Origin: JBDKJS01 sp039806065
GTDB taxonomy: Bacteria; Bacteroidota; Bacteroidia; AKYH767-A; 2013-40CM-41-45
Direction: 5' to 3'
Assembly (NCBI GenBank): GCA_039806065.1
Contig: JBDKJS010000125.1
Coordinates: 1-12,868, forward strand
DNA: 12,868 nt
Shown: one piece after another, positions 6,622-12,868 of the stretch
How positions within the stretch are numbered: the stretch's first letter is position 1
Layout of the letters: the number at the start of each line of letters is the position of its first letter
Position numbers and translations under genes: made by a program
Notes under the pieces: generated by a model
The model's input: the letters and a program-made list of their open reading frames with translations, nothing else
Database searches by the model: none
Told to the model about the DNA's origin: nothing

Positions 6622-6897
6622 ATGCTGATTTTAAAAGACTACTATGCCACTTGGTGTGAACCCTGCAAATGGGTGGAACCTATCCTAATCGAAGCCTTAA
6701 GAGGCATTGAGGATAGAATAAAATTAGAGAAGGTAGATATTGACGAGCATGCTGAGGAGGCAAAAAATATGGAAATTAAGAGTGTTCCTACTTTGGTGCT
6801 GCTTCATGATCAGAAAGAAATTTGGCGCATGCAGGGATTTAAAACAGCCTCAGAAATGCGATCACTCTTATCCAATTTCTTGAATGATCATTTCTGA
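6622..6897 (+). CDS. Minimal thioredoxin-like protein with WCEPC motif
   Basis: The 91-residue product is a thioredoxin-fold protein with the redox motif WCEPC (Trp11-Cys15) and cis-proline Pro56 in SVPTLVLL. Other thioredoxin landmarks are KVDIDEH (37-43) and QGFKTASEM near the end. Both cysteines are present, so it should act as a cytoplasmic thiol-disulfide reductase. No signal peptide is seen. It is shorter than classical thioredoxin (about 105 residues) because the chain starts at the strand just before the active site, with the first strand and helix missing. The ATG overlaps nothing but starts one base after the stop of the MBL-rhodanese gene, so the two are co-transcribed and probably translationally coupled. 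A natural job is to reduce the persulfide or disulfide formed on Cys417 of its partner. This is inference from position and chemistry. Confidence 0.9.
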   Translation: MLILKDYYATWCEPCKWVEPILIEALRGIEDRIKLEKVDIDEHAEEAKNMEIKSVPTLVLLHDQKEIWRMQGFKTASEMRSLLSNFLNDHF

Positions 6898-6927
6898 ATT
6901 AATAATTAGAAAGGCTATGTATATTTT

Positions 6928-6956
6928 TAATTTGTAATAGTTTCTATTACAAATTA
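6928..6956. repeat. Perfect 29-base dyad, 13-base arms
   Basis: Arms TAATTTGTAATAG (6928-6940) and CTATTACAAATTA (6944-6956) are exact reverse complements around TTT. It lies 31 bases after the thioredoxin stop codon. No T-tract follows on either strand, so it is not a standard terminator. The symmetry and size are typical of a dimeric regulator's operator, but there is no adjacent divergent gene for it to control. It could also be an mRNA-stabilising 3' hairpin. Confidence 0.75.
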
Positions 6957-7072
6957 TGGCGGATCGACAAAAAAAGGGTTTAAATTCAAATTTAACCAAG
7001 TAAAAAAGTGGCTAATTATTTAATCTTCTATTATGCAGTGGTTAAATTAAAAATTGCTGAAACCTTACAAAA

Positions 7073-7096
7073 AAACAGGCGTTAGACTACCTGTTT
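7073..7096. repeat. Hairpin with 7-base arms, possible weak terminator
   Basis: Arms AAACAGG (7073-7079) and CCTGTTT (7090-7096) flank a ten-base loop. On the plus strand the stem is followed by CATGTTAAG with no T-run. On the minus strand it runs into TTTTTG-like sequence (complement of 7066-7075), so it may act as a second terminator behind the peptidase operon. Confidence 0.45.
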
Positions 7097-7138
7097 CATG
7101 TTAAGTTTTAAGTTAAGTAATTTTTGAATTGTTGATCG

Positions 7139-7170
7139 AAAAGCCTCTTTACAAAGGGGCTTTTTGTTTT
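7139..7170. terminator. Bidirectional intrinsic terminator
   Basis: Arms AAAAGCCTCTTT (7139-7150) and AAAGGGGCTTTT (7153-7164) pair over 12 bases with a single G-U type mismatch. The plus strand continues TGTTTT, a T-tract suited to ending transcripts from the thioredoxin side. The minus strand continues TTTTCG, suited to the peptidase operon, whose last stop codon is at 7174-7176. Confidence 0.82.
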
Positions 7171-7173
7171 ACC

Positions 7174-9234
7174 TCAATTGATTGGCGGCAAGAAACTATA
7201 TTCACGTCCATAGAACAAGTGTTGTTCAATAAAGCTTTCTGGGTATGAAATTGCAATATCTATTATATCTCCATTTTTCATCACTGGTGTGAGTAATGGC
7301 TGAATGAAACCTAGATATGGTGCTACATTTAGAGGTTGATAACGTGCTATAACTTCTTTATGAATACCCTGATCAATTTTTACAGCATACGTTTGAACCA
7401 GTTTTTTTGCAGCAGCATAATCTCCCTCTGATTTAATTCTTTGTATTTCTCGAAGTAATTTACCAAACAAAGTGCGCAACTTTAAGTAGTCATTCACCAT
7501 AAAATAAGTTTTTCCATTGCGAACTACTTTCTCAATTACGTTTTCTGCCTTACCCTGATCATAGGCCCACAAAGCATTCAATTGCCTGTTTTGCATATGC
7601 GCCTCTTCAAGGTTTTCACCTAATTTAATTCTGTTTAATTGTGTCATCAAACCATTCATGATGTAGCTATCATACTGGGCTTTCCCCACTTCTAAAGAAG
7701 GCATTACACCTATATCAATTAATTTTTGATCCATAATGTAATAAAGTGCCACCAGATCGGCACGAGCCTCTTCAAGAATGCCTGCAAAGTTTTCGAGTGT
7801 AATATCGGAGGACGGTACTCCTGCATTTATTTTTCCACTAGCGTGCCCAATTACTTCATGCATATCGGTATGTAAATCGGCAGCCAATCCACCAAATTTT
7901 TTAACACGCACCTTCATTGCATCGGTGGCAGCAAACTCATCTATAACTGGGCTTTTACTTTTATAAAAATTATTGGCGGCCACAATATTGCTTAACGACA
8001 CTGATTTACTACCAAAGTTTTCTCTTACATATTCATTGTTAGGTAAATTTATTCCAATGGGTGTGCTTGGTGCAGCATCGCCACACTCCCCTATAACAGT
8101 GATAACTTTGGCTGTTATACCCACTACACTCTTTTTCTTGTGTTCATTTTGAATGGGGCTATTATCTTCAAACCACTGTGCTTGATTGCTTATGGCAGCT
8201 ATGCGTTTGGTTCCTTCCAAATCCTTCATACTTACTACGCTTTCAAAAGCTCCCTTTTTTTGTAACGCATCCTGATACACCTCAATAAACCCATTCACAG
8301 CATCAAAACGTGAATTCGTGTCGCGCACCCAAGCTATATTGTAATTATCAAAGTCAATAGTACTACCTGTTTGATAAAATTTGATGAGTAACAGAAGCAC
8401 ATTTTTTTGCTGTTCGTTTTCAGCCACTGTTATTGCCTGCGCTAACCAATAAACTATTTTTTCTATCGCATTAGAGTACTTGCCCCCGATCTTATAAGGT
8501 TGCTCCACCACATTACCATTTTCTTTAGTCACAAATGAGTTGACACCAATTAAACTGTTATTGTCTGGATTGCTAGCCTTCAAATCTTCATAATATTTTT
8601 TAACTTCAGCTTGTGTAACTCCTGAATAAAAGTTTGTTCCGGAAGCCATTATTAAATCGCCTTCGGCATTAAGGTTTACACCTTTTGGCAAAAAATTTGG
8701 ATCAAATAGAATTGGACTTATTTGGTTCAAAAGATCTTCGACTGTAGCATTGTTGGCCAATGGCAACACACTATCAGGCATTGACCTAATTAACTCATCA
8801 AAATAAGTTGGTGAAAATAATGGAGAAATTTTATTTGCGCTGTAGTGATGGTAAATGCCATTGGCAAAAAAGAATTGCTTAGCATACAATGTAAAATATT
8901 GATAAGATTGGCTCGTAGTGTCACCCTTATAATGTTGCAGAACTGCCTCAATGCACTTTCTTATTCGTAAGTTGAATGCCGATTTTTGGTCATAAAAAAT
9001 ATCGCGGCCTGCAAGCCCAGCCTGACATAAAAAGTAGGCAAGTTTTTTTTCCTTCAATGGCAAGTTTTCAAACCCCGGCACTTCATATCTTAAAAGTTGA
9101 ATATCAGCAAAGCGGTCAGCGATGAAATTAAAATTATTCTTCTCTGATATTTCAATAGGTTGTTTTTGATCAGGTGCTACACAGGCCGAAATTGCGACTA
9201 GTATAACGGCAAAGATGTATTTAAGCTTAATCAT
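7174..9234 (-). CDS. Dipeptidyl peptidase III-like zinc peptidase (M49), predicted lipoprotein
   Basis: The 686-residue product belongs to peptidase family M49, which removes dipeptides from the N-terminus of short peptides. The zinc motif is HEVIGH (459-464), with the family's HExxGH spacing. The third ligand comes from EEARAD (488-493, Glu489 by analogy with the human enzyme's EECRAE), so His459, Glu460, His464 and Glu489 are all in place. The N-terminus is a hydrophobic signal ending in AISAC with Cys18, a plausible lipobox, so the enzyme is probably tethered in the envelope; many M49 enzymes are cytoplasmic, but lipoprotein or secreted forms occur in Bacteroidota. Length is in the family range (650-740). 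It is the last gene of a four-gene minus-strand block, 34 bases after the M14 gene. It has its own stop just before a strong terminator. Confidence 0.93.
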   Translation of the reverse strand: MIKLKYIFAVILVAISACVAPDQKQPIEISEKNNFNFIADRFADIQLLRYEVPGFENLPLKEKKLAYFLCQAGLAGRDIFYDQKSAFNLRIRKCIEAVLQHYKGDTTSQSYQYFTLYAKQFFFANGIYHHYSANKISPLFSPTYFDELIRSMPDSVLPLANNATVEDLLNQISPILFDPNFLPKGVNLNAEGDLIMASGTNFYSGVTQAEVKKYYEDLKASNPDNNSLIGVNSFVTKENGNVVEQPYKIGGKYSNAIEKIVYWLAQAITVAENEQQKNVLLLLIKFYQTGSTIDFDNYNIAWVRDTNSRFDAVNGFIEVYQDALQKKGAFESVVSMKDLEGTKRIAAISNQAQWFEDNSPIQNEHKKKSVVGITAKVITVIGECGDAAPSTPIGINLPNNEYVRENFGSKSVSLSNIVAANNFYKSKSPVIDEFAATDAMKVRVKKFGGLAADLHTDMHEVIGHASGKINAGVPSSDITLENFAGILEEARADLVALYYIMDQKLIDIGVMPSLEVGKAQYDSYIMNGLMTQLNRIKLGENLEEAHMQNRQLNALWAYDQGKAENVIEKVVRNGKTYFMVNDYLKLRTLFGKLLREIQRIKSEGDYAAAKKLVQTYAVKIDQGIHKEVIARYQPLNVAPYLGFIQPLLTPVMKNGDIIDIAISYPESFIEQHLFYGREYSFLPPIN

Positions 9235-9268
9235 AAGTTCTATTTATATTTTTACTTAATTTTATAAT

Positions 9269-10981
9269 TTAATCATTCACCACTCTGAACACAGGTATCC
9301 TGTTATAACCAGGTTCAGCATATATAGAGTGACTGTAAATAAAATCCAGATAGGATTGATGATCTCTTTGTAGGTTATTTTTTTCAATAAAAGAATTTAA
9401 TTCTAATTGGAGTTTGGGGTCTTTCGCCAGGATTTCAATTGCTAATTCCTCAAAAACATAATCGCTAAAGTATTCCTTCTGTTGTAAAACAGCATCAAAA
9501 AAATTCCATTTAAAATAACTATCAGGAGCCGAAGGCTCGAGCACATTTACTAAAAACTTATCGGAAGGAGTACCACATCGAACAAATGCATCGCCCTTAA
9601 AAAACTTAATAGGTTGCTTTCTCATTCCCAATTTTAAATTGCTTAATGGATAGTGTCCTTCGACAGCTTTCTGTGCAGTGGTGTATTCAATAGCAAAATA
9701 GGCTTCAACATTTATAATGGTATCGCTTGTCAGGTAGGTTAAATTAATATTATTGGCCTTCAATCTATCGATAACTTGATGCCATGCCTGAGGAACAATG
9801 TATGCAGTAGGTTTTTCAATGCTATCAGTGGGTAAAAAATAATTATAGAAAGGCACTTTTACATTGGTGGGTTTAGACCGATCATAATACAATCGCGGTA
9901 GCTTGCTAATTTCGCTAGGTTTCCAAATAGCAGTATAGCCTTTAAAGGCAATAGTATCTGCACGAGTGGTATCCAATTCCCAATTCAAAATAAACCGTTG
10001 TTGCTTTGACACTTCAACATCGGCCTTATTTCTATTTGTTACCAATAATGATTTATTATCAACCACTATTTTTAAAAACTGTTGAAGGAAAACTTCAGTG
10101 GCTTTAACTTGATTGGCATAGGGTTTTAGCATATGCGTTTCAGTCATAAATCCAATGCAGTTAAACAGCGCAGCATATCCGGTGCTGTATCTAGGTTCAT
10201 CTACAAATCCTAAGATTCCTTCTTCGGGTGTTTGACCCACCAAATCAACATAGGGCACCATTTCAAAATTATTTTTTTCCATGGCCTTGAATATTTCTGT
10301 GTTTAACACTTTCCAAGATTCGTGTAGTGAAGAATTTAATGGTGCGTGGTGGGTTGCAATAAGCGTCATGGTATATTGATAATCGGCTCCGTTACTAATG
10401 TGGGTGTCGATAAAAACGTGAGGCTTCCATTGGTGAAATATATGTGCAAAGGTAAATGCATTCTTTGAATCGCTTTTAACAAAATCCCGATTTAAATCTA
10501 GGTTCCGAGCGTTGGCTCTAAATCCGTAAGCCTCTGGGCCATTTTGATTTACTCTGGAAGTATTATTTCTATTTAGTGCGCCATCAACATTATATATAGG
10601 CACAATTACTATGATAACGTCATTTAATTTTTCCAGTAATTTTTTGTTATTCAAAAGTTTTTCAGCCCACAGTGCAGTGGCGTCTATTCCGCATGACTCC
10701 CCAGGATGAATGCCATTATTAATGAGCCAAACCAACTGGTTCGATTTAATCCCACTAGGATCAAAGCATTGAGTATTGCTTATAACAAAAGTGTGAATGG
10801 GTCTTCCGATGTCTGAAGTGCCTCCAATAGTCAATTTCGCTTCTGGGTGCTTTAATGCCAATTGCTCGTAGAATTTAATACAATCCTCATGTGTAAAGGT
10901 TTGATTGGCACCCAAGCTTCCCAGTGCGTAAGAGCAAGTATTAATGCAAACAAGAATTAAGAAAAGTACACTACGCACCAT
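9269..10981 (-). CDS. M14-family zinc carboxypeptidase, secreted
   Basis: The 570-residue product begins with a Sec-type signal (VRSVLFLILVCINTCSYAL, cleavage near residue 20-25) and a metallocarboxypeptidase domain over about residues 28-310. Zinc ligands are His92 and Glu95 in IHPGES, and His194 in FIDTHISNGAD. NVDGALN (131-137) and LDLNRDF (161-167, Asn164-Arg165 matching the substrate-binding Asn-Arg of carboxypeptidase A) are typical. The catalytic glutamate is Glu281 in FMTETHML. All catalytic parts are present, so it should trim C-terminal residues from peptides in the periplasm or outside. The last 260 residues have no recognisable domain; a similar extension is common in long Bacteroidota M14 proteins, as I recall. 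The gene starts 8 bases after the amidohydrolase stop codon, clearly one operon. Substrate preference cannot be read from the sequence. Confidence 0.92.
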   Translation of the reverse strand: MVRSVLFLILVCINTCSYALGSLGANQTFTHEDCIKFYEQLALKHPEAKLTIGGTSDIGRPIHTFVISNTQCFDPSGIKSNQLVWLINNGIHPGESCGIDATALWAEKLLNNKKLLEKLNDVIIVIVPIYNVDGALNRNNTSRVNQNGPEAYGFRANARNLDLNRDFVKSDSKNAFTFAHIFHQWKPHVFIDTHISNGADYQYTMTLIATHHAPLNSSLHESWKVLNTEIFKAMEKNNFEMVPYVDLVGQTPEEGILGFVDEPRYSTGYAALFNCIGFMTETHMLKPYANQVKATEVFLQQFLKIVVDNKSLLVTNRNKADVEVSKQQRFILNWELDTTRADTIAFKGYTAIWKPSEISKLPRLYYDRSKPTNVKVPFYNYFLPTDSIEKPTAYIVPQAWHQVIDRLKANNINLTYLTSDTIINVEAYFAIEYTTAQKAVEGHYPLSNLKLGMRKQPIKFFKGDAFVRCGTPSDKFLVNVLEPSAPDSYFKWNFFDAVLQQKEYFSDYVFEELAIEILAKDPKLQLELNSFIEKNNLQRDHQSYLDFIYSHSIYAEPGYNRIPVFRVVND

Positions 10982-10989
10982 GATGGAGA

Positions 10990-12282
10990 TTAATGAATTC
11001 CGTACTTTTCATTGTACTGATTATTCAATTCAGTTTGATGGTTGTTTAAATCAATTTTTCGGCCATCGATAAAAGCTGCAGTTACTTTTGATGACTTCAT
11101 ATCCAATAAATCGCCTGTAGAAAGAATTAATGTTGCAGACTTGCCCTGTTCTAAGCTACCGTAGTTTTTATCTATACCAGTAATTTGTGCAGGGTTTAAG
11201 GTGATGCATTGGAGGGCCTCTTCTTTATCTAATCCATGAGCAGCAGCAGTTCCAGCCATGAAGGGAAGATTGCGTACTTGCCAGCTACCATCAATAGAAA
11301 GCGCTACTTTAACTCCTGCTCTGGTCAACTTGGTGGCTAAAGTATATGGGGCATCAACGGGTTCTTCATCTCGTGATGGTAATCTATGCATACGTTCTAA
11401 AATGATTGGCACGCCTGCTTTCGCTATTCTATCTGCCATCATTACAGCATCATTAGCTCCCACTAAAACCAATGTGAGTTGATACCTAGAAGCAAAATCT
11501 AATGCAGCGGTAATTGCCTTCACATCATATGCAAGTACGTAAAGTTTTTTAGATCCGTTAAACAATCCTTTCATGGCATCAAATTTTAGATTCGTTTCAC
11601 TCATTTTGGATTCATTATAAGCTTTAGCTTCTGCAAAGACCTGGTCTAATTTTGCAAGTTCATTTAGAATACGTTCGCGCTGCTTTTCCTCCGGCTTTGC
11701 ATTGGGCGATCTATTAATATACATATTTGGCCATACCACCCATATTCCTTCATCGGCAGTTATTGTGGCATCTTCCCAATTCCAAGCATCCAACTGCATG
11801 ATACTGCTGCTACCAGTAATGGCATCACCTGCAGGTACTACTTGAGATAACAAAACGCCATTACTCCGTACTGTGGGAATAATTCTGCTGTCAGCATTGT
11901 AAGCAATCACACTTCTTACATTAGGATTGAATTCCCCTACTTCGTAGGCATCGCGGGTAGATCGCACCATATCAATTTCTGTTAATCCCAAATTATTTGC
12001 CAAACCAATAAGTCCAGGATAAACGTGCATTCCGTATGCATCCATTACTTCGTCATACTTTCTAAAGTCAATTCGAATGGTAGTAGCATCGGCAACTAAT
12101 GATATTTTACCTCTATCAAATGCAATCACCCCGTTTTGAATAACGTTCCCATTGCCAATATGTATGGTAGCATTTCTAATGATTACAGATTTTTCTTGCT
12201 TAGGAGCTGGTGTTGGTCGCTGTGCATAAACGCCTGTTACCATTAAAGCTGCTGCAGCAAATATATATTTAAATGTTTTCAT
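10990..12282 (-). CDS. Amidohydrolase-family protein lacking the metal-binding HxH (possible pseudoenzyme)
   Basis: The 430-residue product has a Sec signal peptide (FKYIFAAAALMVTGVYA, cleavage before Gln21) and the amidohydrolase layout: a beta-sandwich start (VIIRNATIHIGNGNVIQNGVI), then a barrel, then a closing EQGKSATLIL segment (378-387). Canonical members carry PGLIDxHxH at the end of barrel strand 1. Here it reads YPGLIGLANNLGL (88-100), with Ala95 and Asn97 where the histidines should be. The later segments also lack histidines: LVLVGANDAV (271-280) and VKVALSIDGSWQ (324-335) keep only Asp331. TLNPAQITGID (361-371) remains typical. The active site is therefore probably altered or inactive. 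Such proteins are found next to a normal amidohydrolase in Bacteroidota, so it may be a non-catalytic partner. The start is 30 bases after the upstream gene. The protein should act in the periplasm. Confidence 0.85.
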   Translation of the reverse strand: MKTFKYIFAAAALMVTGVYAQRPTPAPKQEKSVIIRNATIHIGNGNVIQNGVIAFDRGKISLVADATTIRIDFRKYDEVMDAYGMHVYPGLIGLANNLGLTEIDMVRSTRDAYEVGEFNPNVRSVIAYNADSRIIPTVRSNGVLLSQVVPAGDAITGSSSIMQLDAWNWEDATITADEGIWVVWPNMYINRSPNAKPEEKQRERILNELAKLDQVFAEAKAYNESKMSETNLKFDAMKGLFNGSKKLYVLAYDVKAITAALDFASRYQLTLVLVGANDAVMMADRIAKAGVPIILERMHRLPSRDEEPVDAPYTLATKLTRAGVKVALSIDGSWQVRNLPFMAGTAAAHGLDKEEALQCITLNPAQITGIDKNYGSLEQGKSATLILSTGDLLDMKSSKVTAAFIDGRKIDLNNHQTELNNQYNEKYGIH

Positions 12283-12312
12283 AATTTTTTTATTTAATTA
12301 ATCAAAGCCAAG

Positions 12313-12868
12313 TTAGTGGGGCATATCCTCATGATCATTGCAGTGTTCAAGGTGTTTGAAGATGATCACTGGTGGTTGCGTTGGTTCGCCCTTGGCCTTA
12401 GCTTCGGTCATTTTTTTTACTAGCCTACTTCTTTCAGCTTGCATTGCCAATAACTTAGTTTCCTGATCAGCAACATCAAAATATTTCACACCATCCACAT
12501 ACACTTGTTGTGCAATAGCATATATGCTCAATGGATTAGTGTTCCACAAAACAATATCAGCTTGTTTCCCTGCTTTTATACTTCCTGTAAACTGATCAAC
12601 ATGCAGCATTTTAGCAGGGTTGATGGTCACCATTTTCCACGCCTCTTCTTCAGTCATGTTGCCATATTTTACTGATTTAGCCGCCTCTTGATTGAGCCTT
12701 CTGGCCATTTCAGCATCATCACTATTGATGGCAACATTTACACCAACATTGGTAAGTATGGCTGCATTTTGTGGAATAGCATCCACCACTTCATACTTAT
12801 AAGCCCACCAATCGCTAAAAGTAGATGCCCCTAAAACACCATGCTGTTTCATTTTATCAGCTACTTTA
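12313..12868 (-). CDS. Amidohydrolase-family protein, C-terminal part (cut by window edge)
   Basis: The frame stays open to the right edge (codons read KVADKMKQHGVLG), so the start is missing and the ATG at 12852 is internal. The visible 184 residues are the C-terminal part of an amidohydrolase: GVNVAINSDDAEMARRLNQEA, with the conserved Asp of the strand-8 position, then MVTINPAKMLHV and GSIKAGKQADIVLW, the typical return to the beta-sandwich. It resembles imidazolonepropionase-like and Xaa-Pro dipeptidase-like members. The HxH and other histidines should lie outside the window. The tail of 13 residues (HLEHCNDHEDMPH) carries four His and one Cys, a possible metal-handling tail. It is the first gene seen of the peptidase block, 30 bases before the next amidohydrolase. 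Family assignment is firm; substrate is unknown. Confidence 0.85.
   Translation of the reverse strand, partial: KVADKMKQHGVLGASTFSDWWAYKYEVVDAIPQNAAILTNVGVNVAINSDDAEMARRLNQEAAKSVKYGNMTEEEAWKMVTINPAKMLHVDQFTGSIKAGKQADIVLWNTNPLSIYAIAQQVYVDGVKYFDVADQETKLLAMQAERSRLVKKMTEAKAKGEPTQPPVIIFKHLEHCNDHEDMPH

Larger units (their letters stand above)
6898..7138. other. Intergenic region rich in inverted repeats, no clear gene
   Basis: This stretch lies between the thioredoxin gene and the terminator shared with the peptidase block. It holds a perfect 29-base dyad (6928-6956), a smaller dyad with arms GGTT-t-AAATT (6977-6986) and AATTTAACC (6989-6997), another copy of GGTTAAATT at 7040-7048, a hairpin (7073-7096) and a direct repeat of GTTAAG twelve bases apart near 7100-7120. 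Only tiny frames exist: 6956-7003 (15 codons, ATG) and 7008-7085 (25 codons, GTG). I cannot support either as a gene. A small RNA ending at the 7139-7170 terminator is possible. Confidence 0.55.

Noticed and set aside
7008..7085. 25-codon GTG frame in the intergenic region
   Set aside because: Too short, no ribosome-binding or conservation evidence; ends in a hairpin but this is not enough.
7778..7966. 62-residue plus-strand frame opposite the M49 zinc motif region
   Set aside because: It is the complement of HEVIGH and EEARAD codons; no independent support.
1..12868. CRISPR arrays, tRNA or rRNA genes, insertion sequences, phage genes
   Set aside because: I looked for regular spaced repeats, cloverleaf sequences, transposase or integrase motifs and terminal inverted repeats and found none.

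Overview
The window looks like a chromosomal stretch from a member of the Bacteroidota, AT-rich and probably an environmental lineage. Three signs point there. A secreted esterase ends in a C-terminal domain typical of type IX secretion substrates. Promoter-like boxes match the Bacteroidota -7 consensus TAnnTTTG. No start codon has a Shine-Dalgarno sequence; starts sit behind A/T-rich leaders instead. Product types (bacterial GH3, M49 dipeptidyl peptidase III, paired amidohydrolases) also fit. No phage, insertion sequence, CRISPR array, tRNA or rRNA was seen.

Layout. At the left edge is the beginning of sufS (cysteine desulfurase, minus strand), divergent from fabD (malonyl-CoA:ACP transacylase, plus). 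fabD is followed after 33 bases by a GH3-family acyl-adenylate/amide synthetase-like gene that must use a TTG start. A hairpin terminator at the GH3 stop codon faces a convergent cold-shock protein gene. Two more minus-strand genes follow: a GatB/YqeY-domain protein and a T9SS-exported alpha/beta-hydrolase esterase. Divergent from the esterase is a plus-strand pair, a metallo-beta-lactamase/double-rhodanese protein (persulfide dioxygenase-like) and a minimal thioredoxin, one base apart. After a 276-base intergenic region rich in inverted repeats and ending in a bidirectional terminator comes a tight minus-strand block. Read 5' to 3' on that strand, it encodes an amidohydrolase (cut by the window edge), a second amidohydrolase whose metal-binding residues are missing, an M14 zinc carboxypeptidase and an M49 dipeptidyl peptidase III lipoprotein.

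How the genes work together. The MBL-rhodanese/thioredoxin pair probably handles persulfide or sulfane sulfur; the nearby sufS also handles sulfur, but about 5 kb away, and a link is only conjecture. The four-gene block at the right looks like an envelope peptide-scavenging operon: DPP III removes dipeptides from N-termini, the M14 enzyme acts on C-termini, and the amidohydrolases resemble families that include Xaa-Pro and other dipeptidases. fabD-GH3 may link acyl-chain synthesis with acyl adenylation.

Most of the window is ordinary housekeeping and accessory metabolism. The points most worth a second look are the amidohydrolase lacking its metal ligands beside a more canonical partner, the fabD-GH3 pair with a TTG start, a 31-base near-palindrome over the cold-shock promoter, and a perfect 29-base dyad between the thioredoxin gene and the peptidase block.
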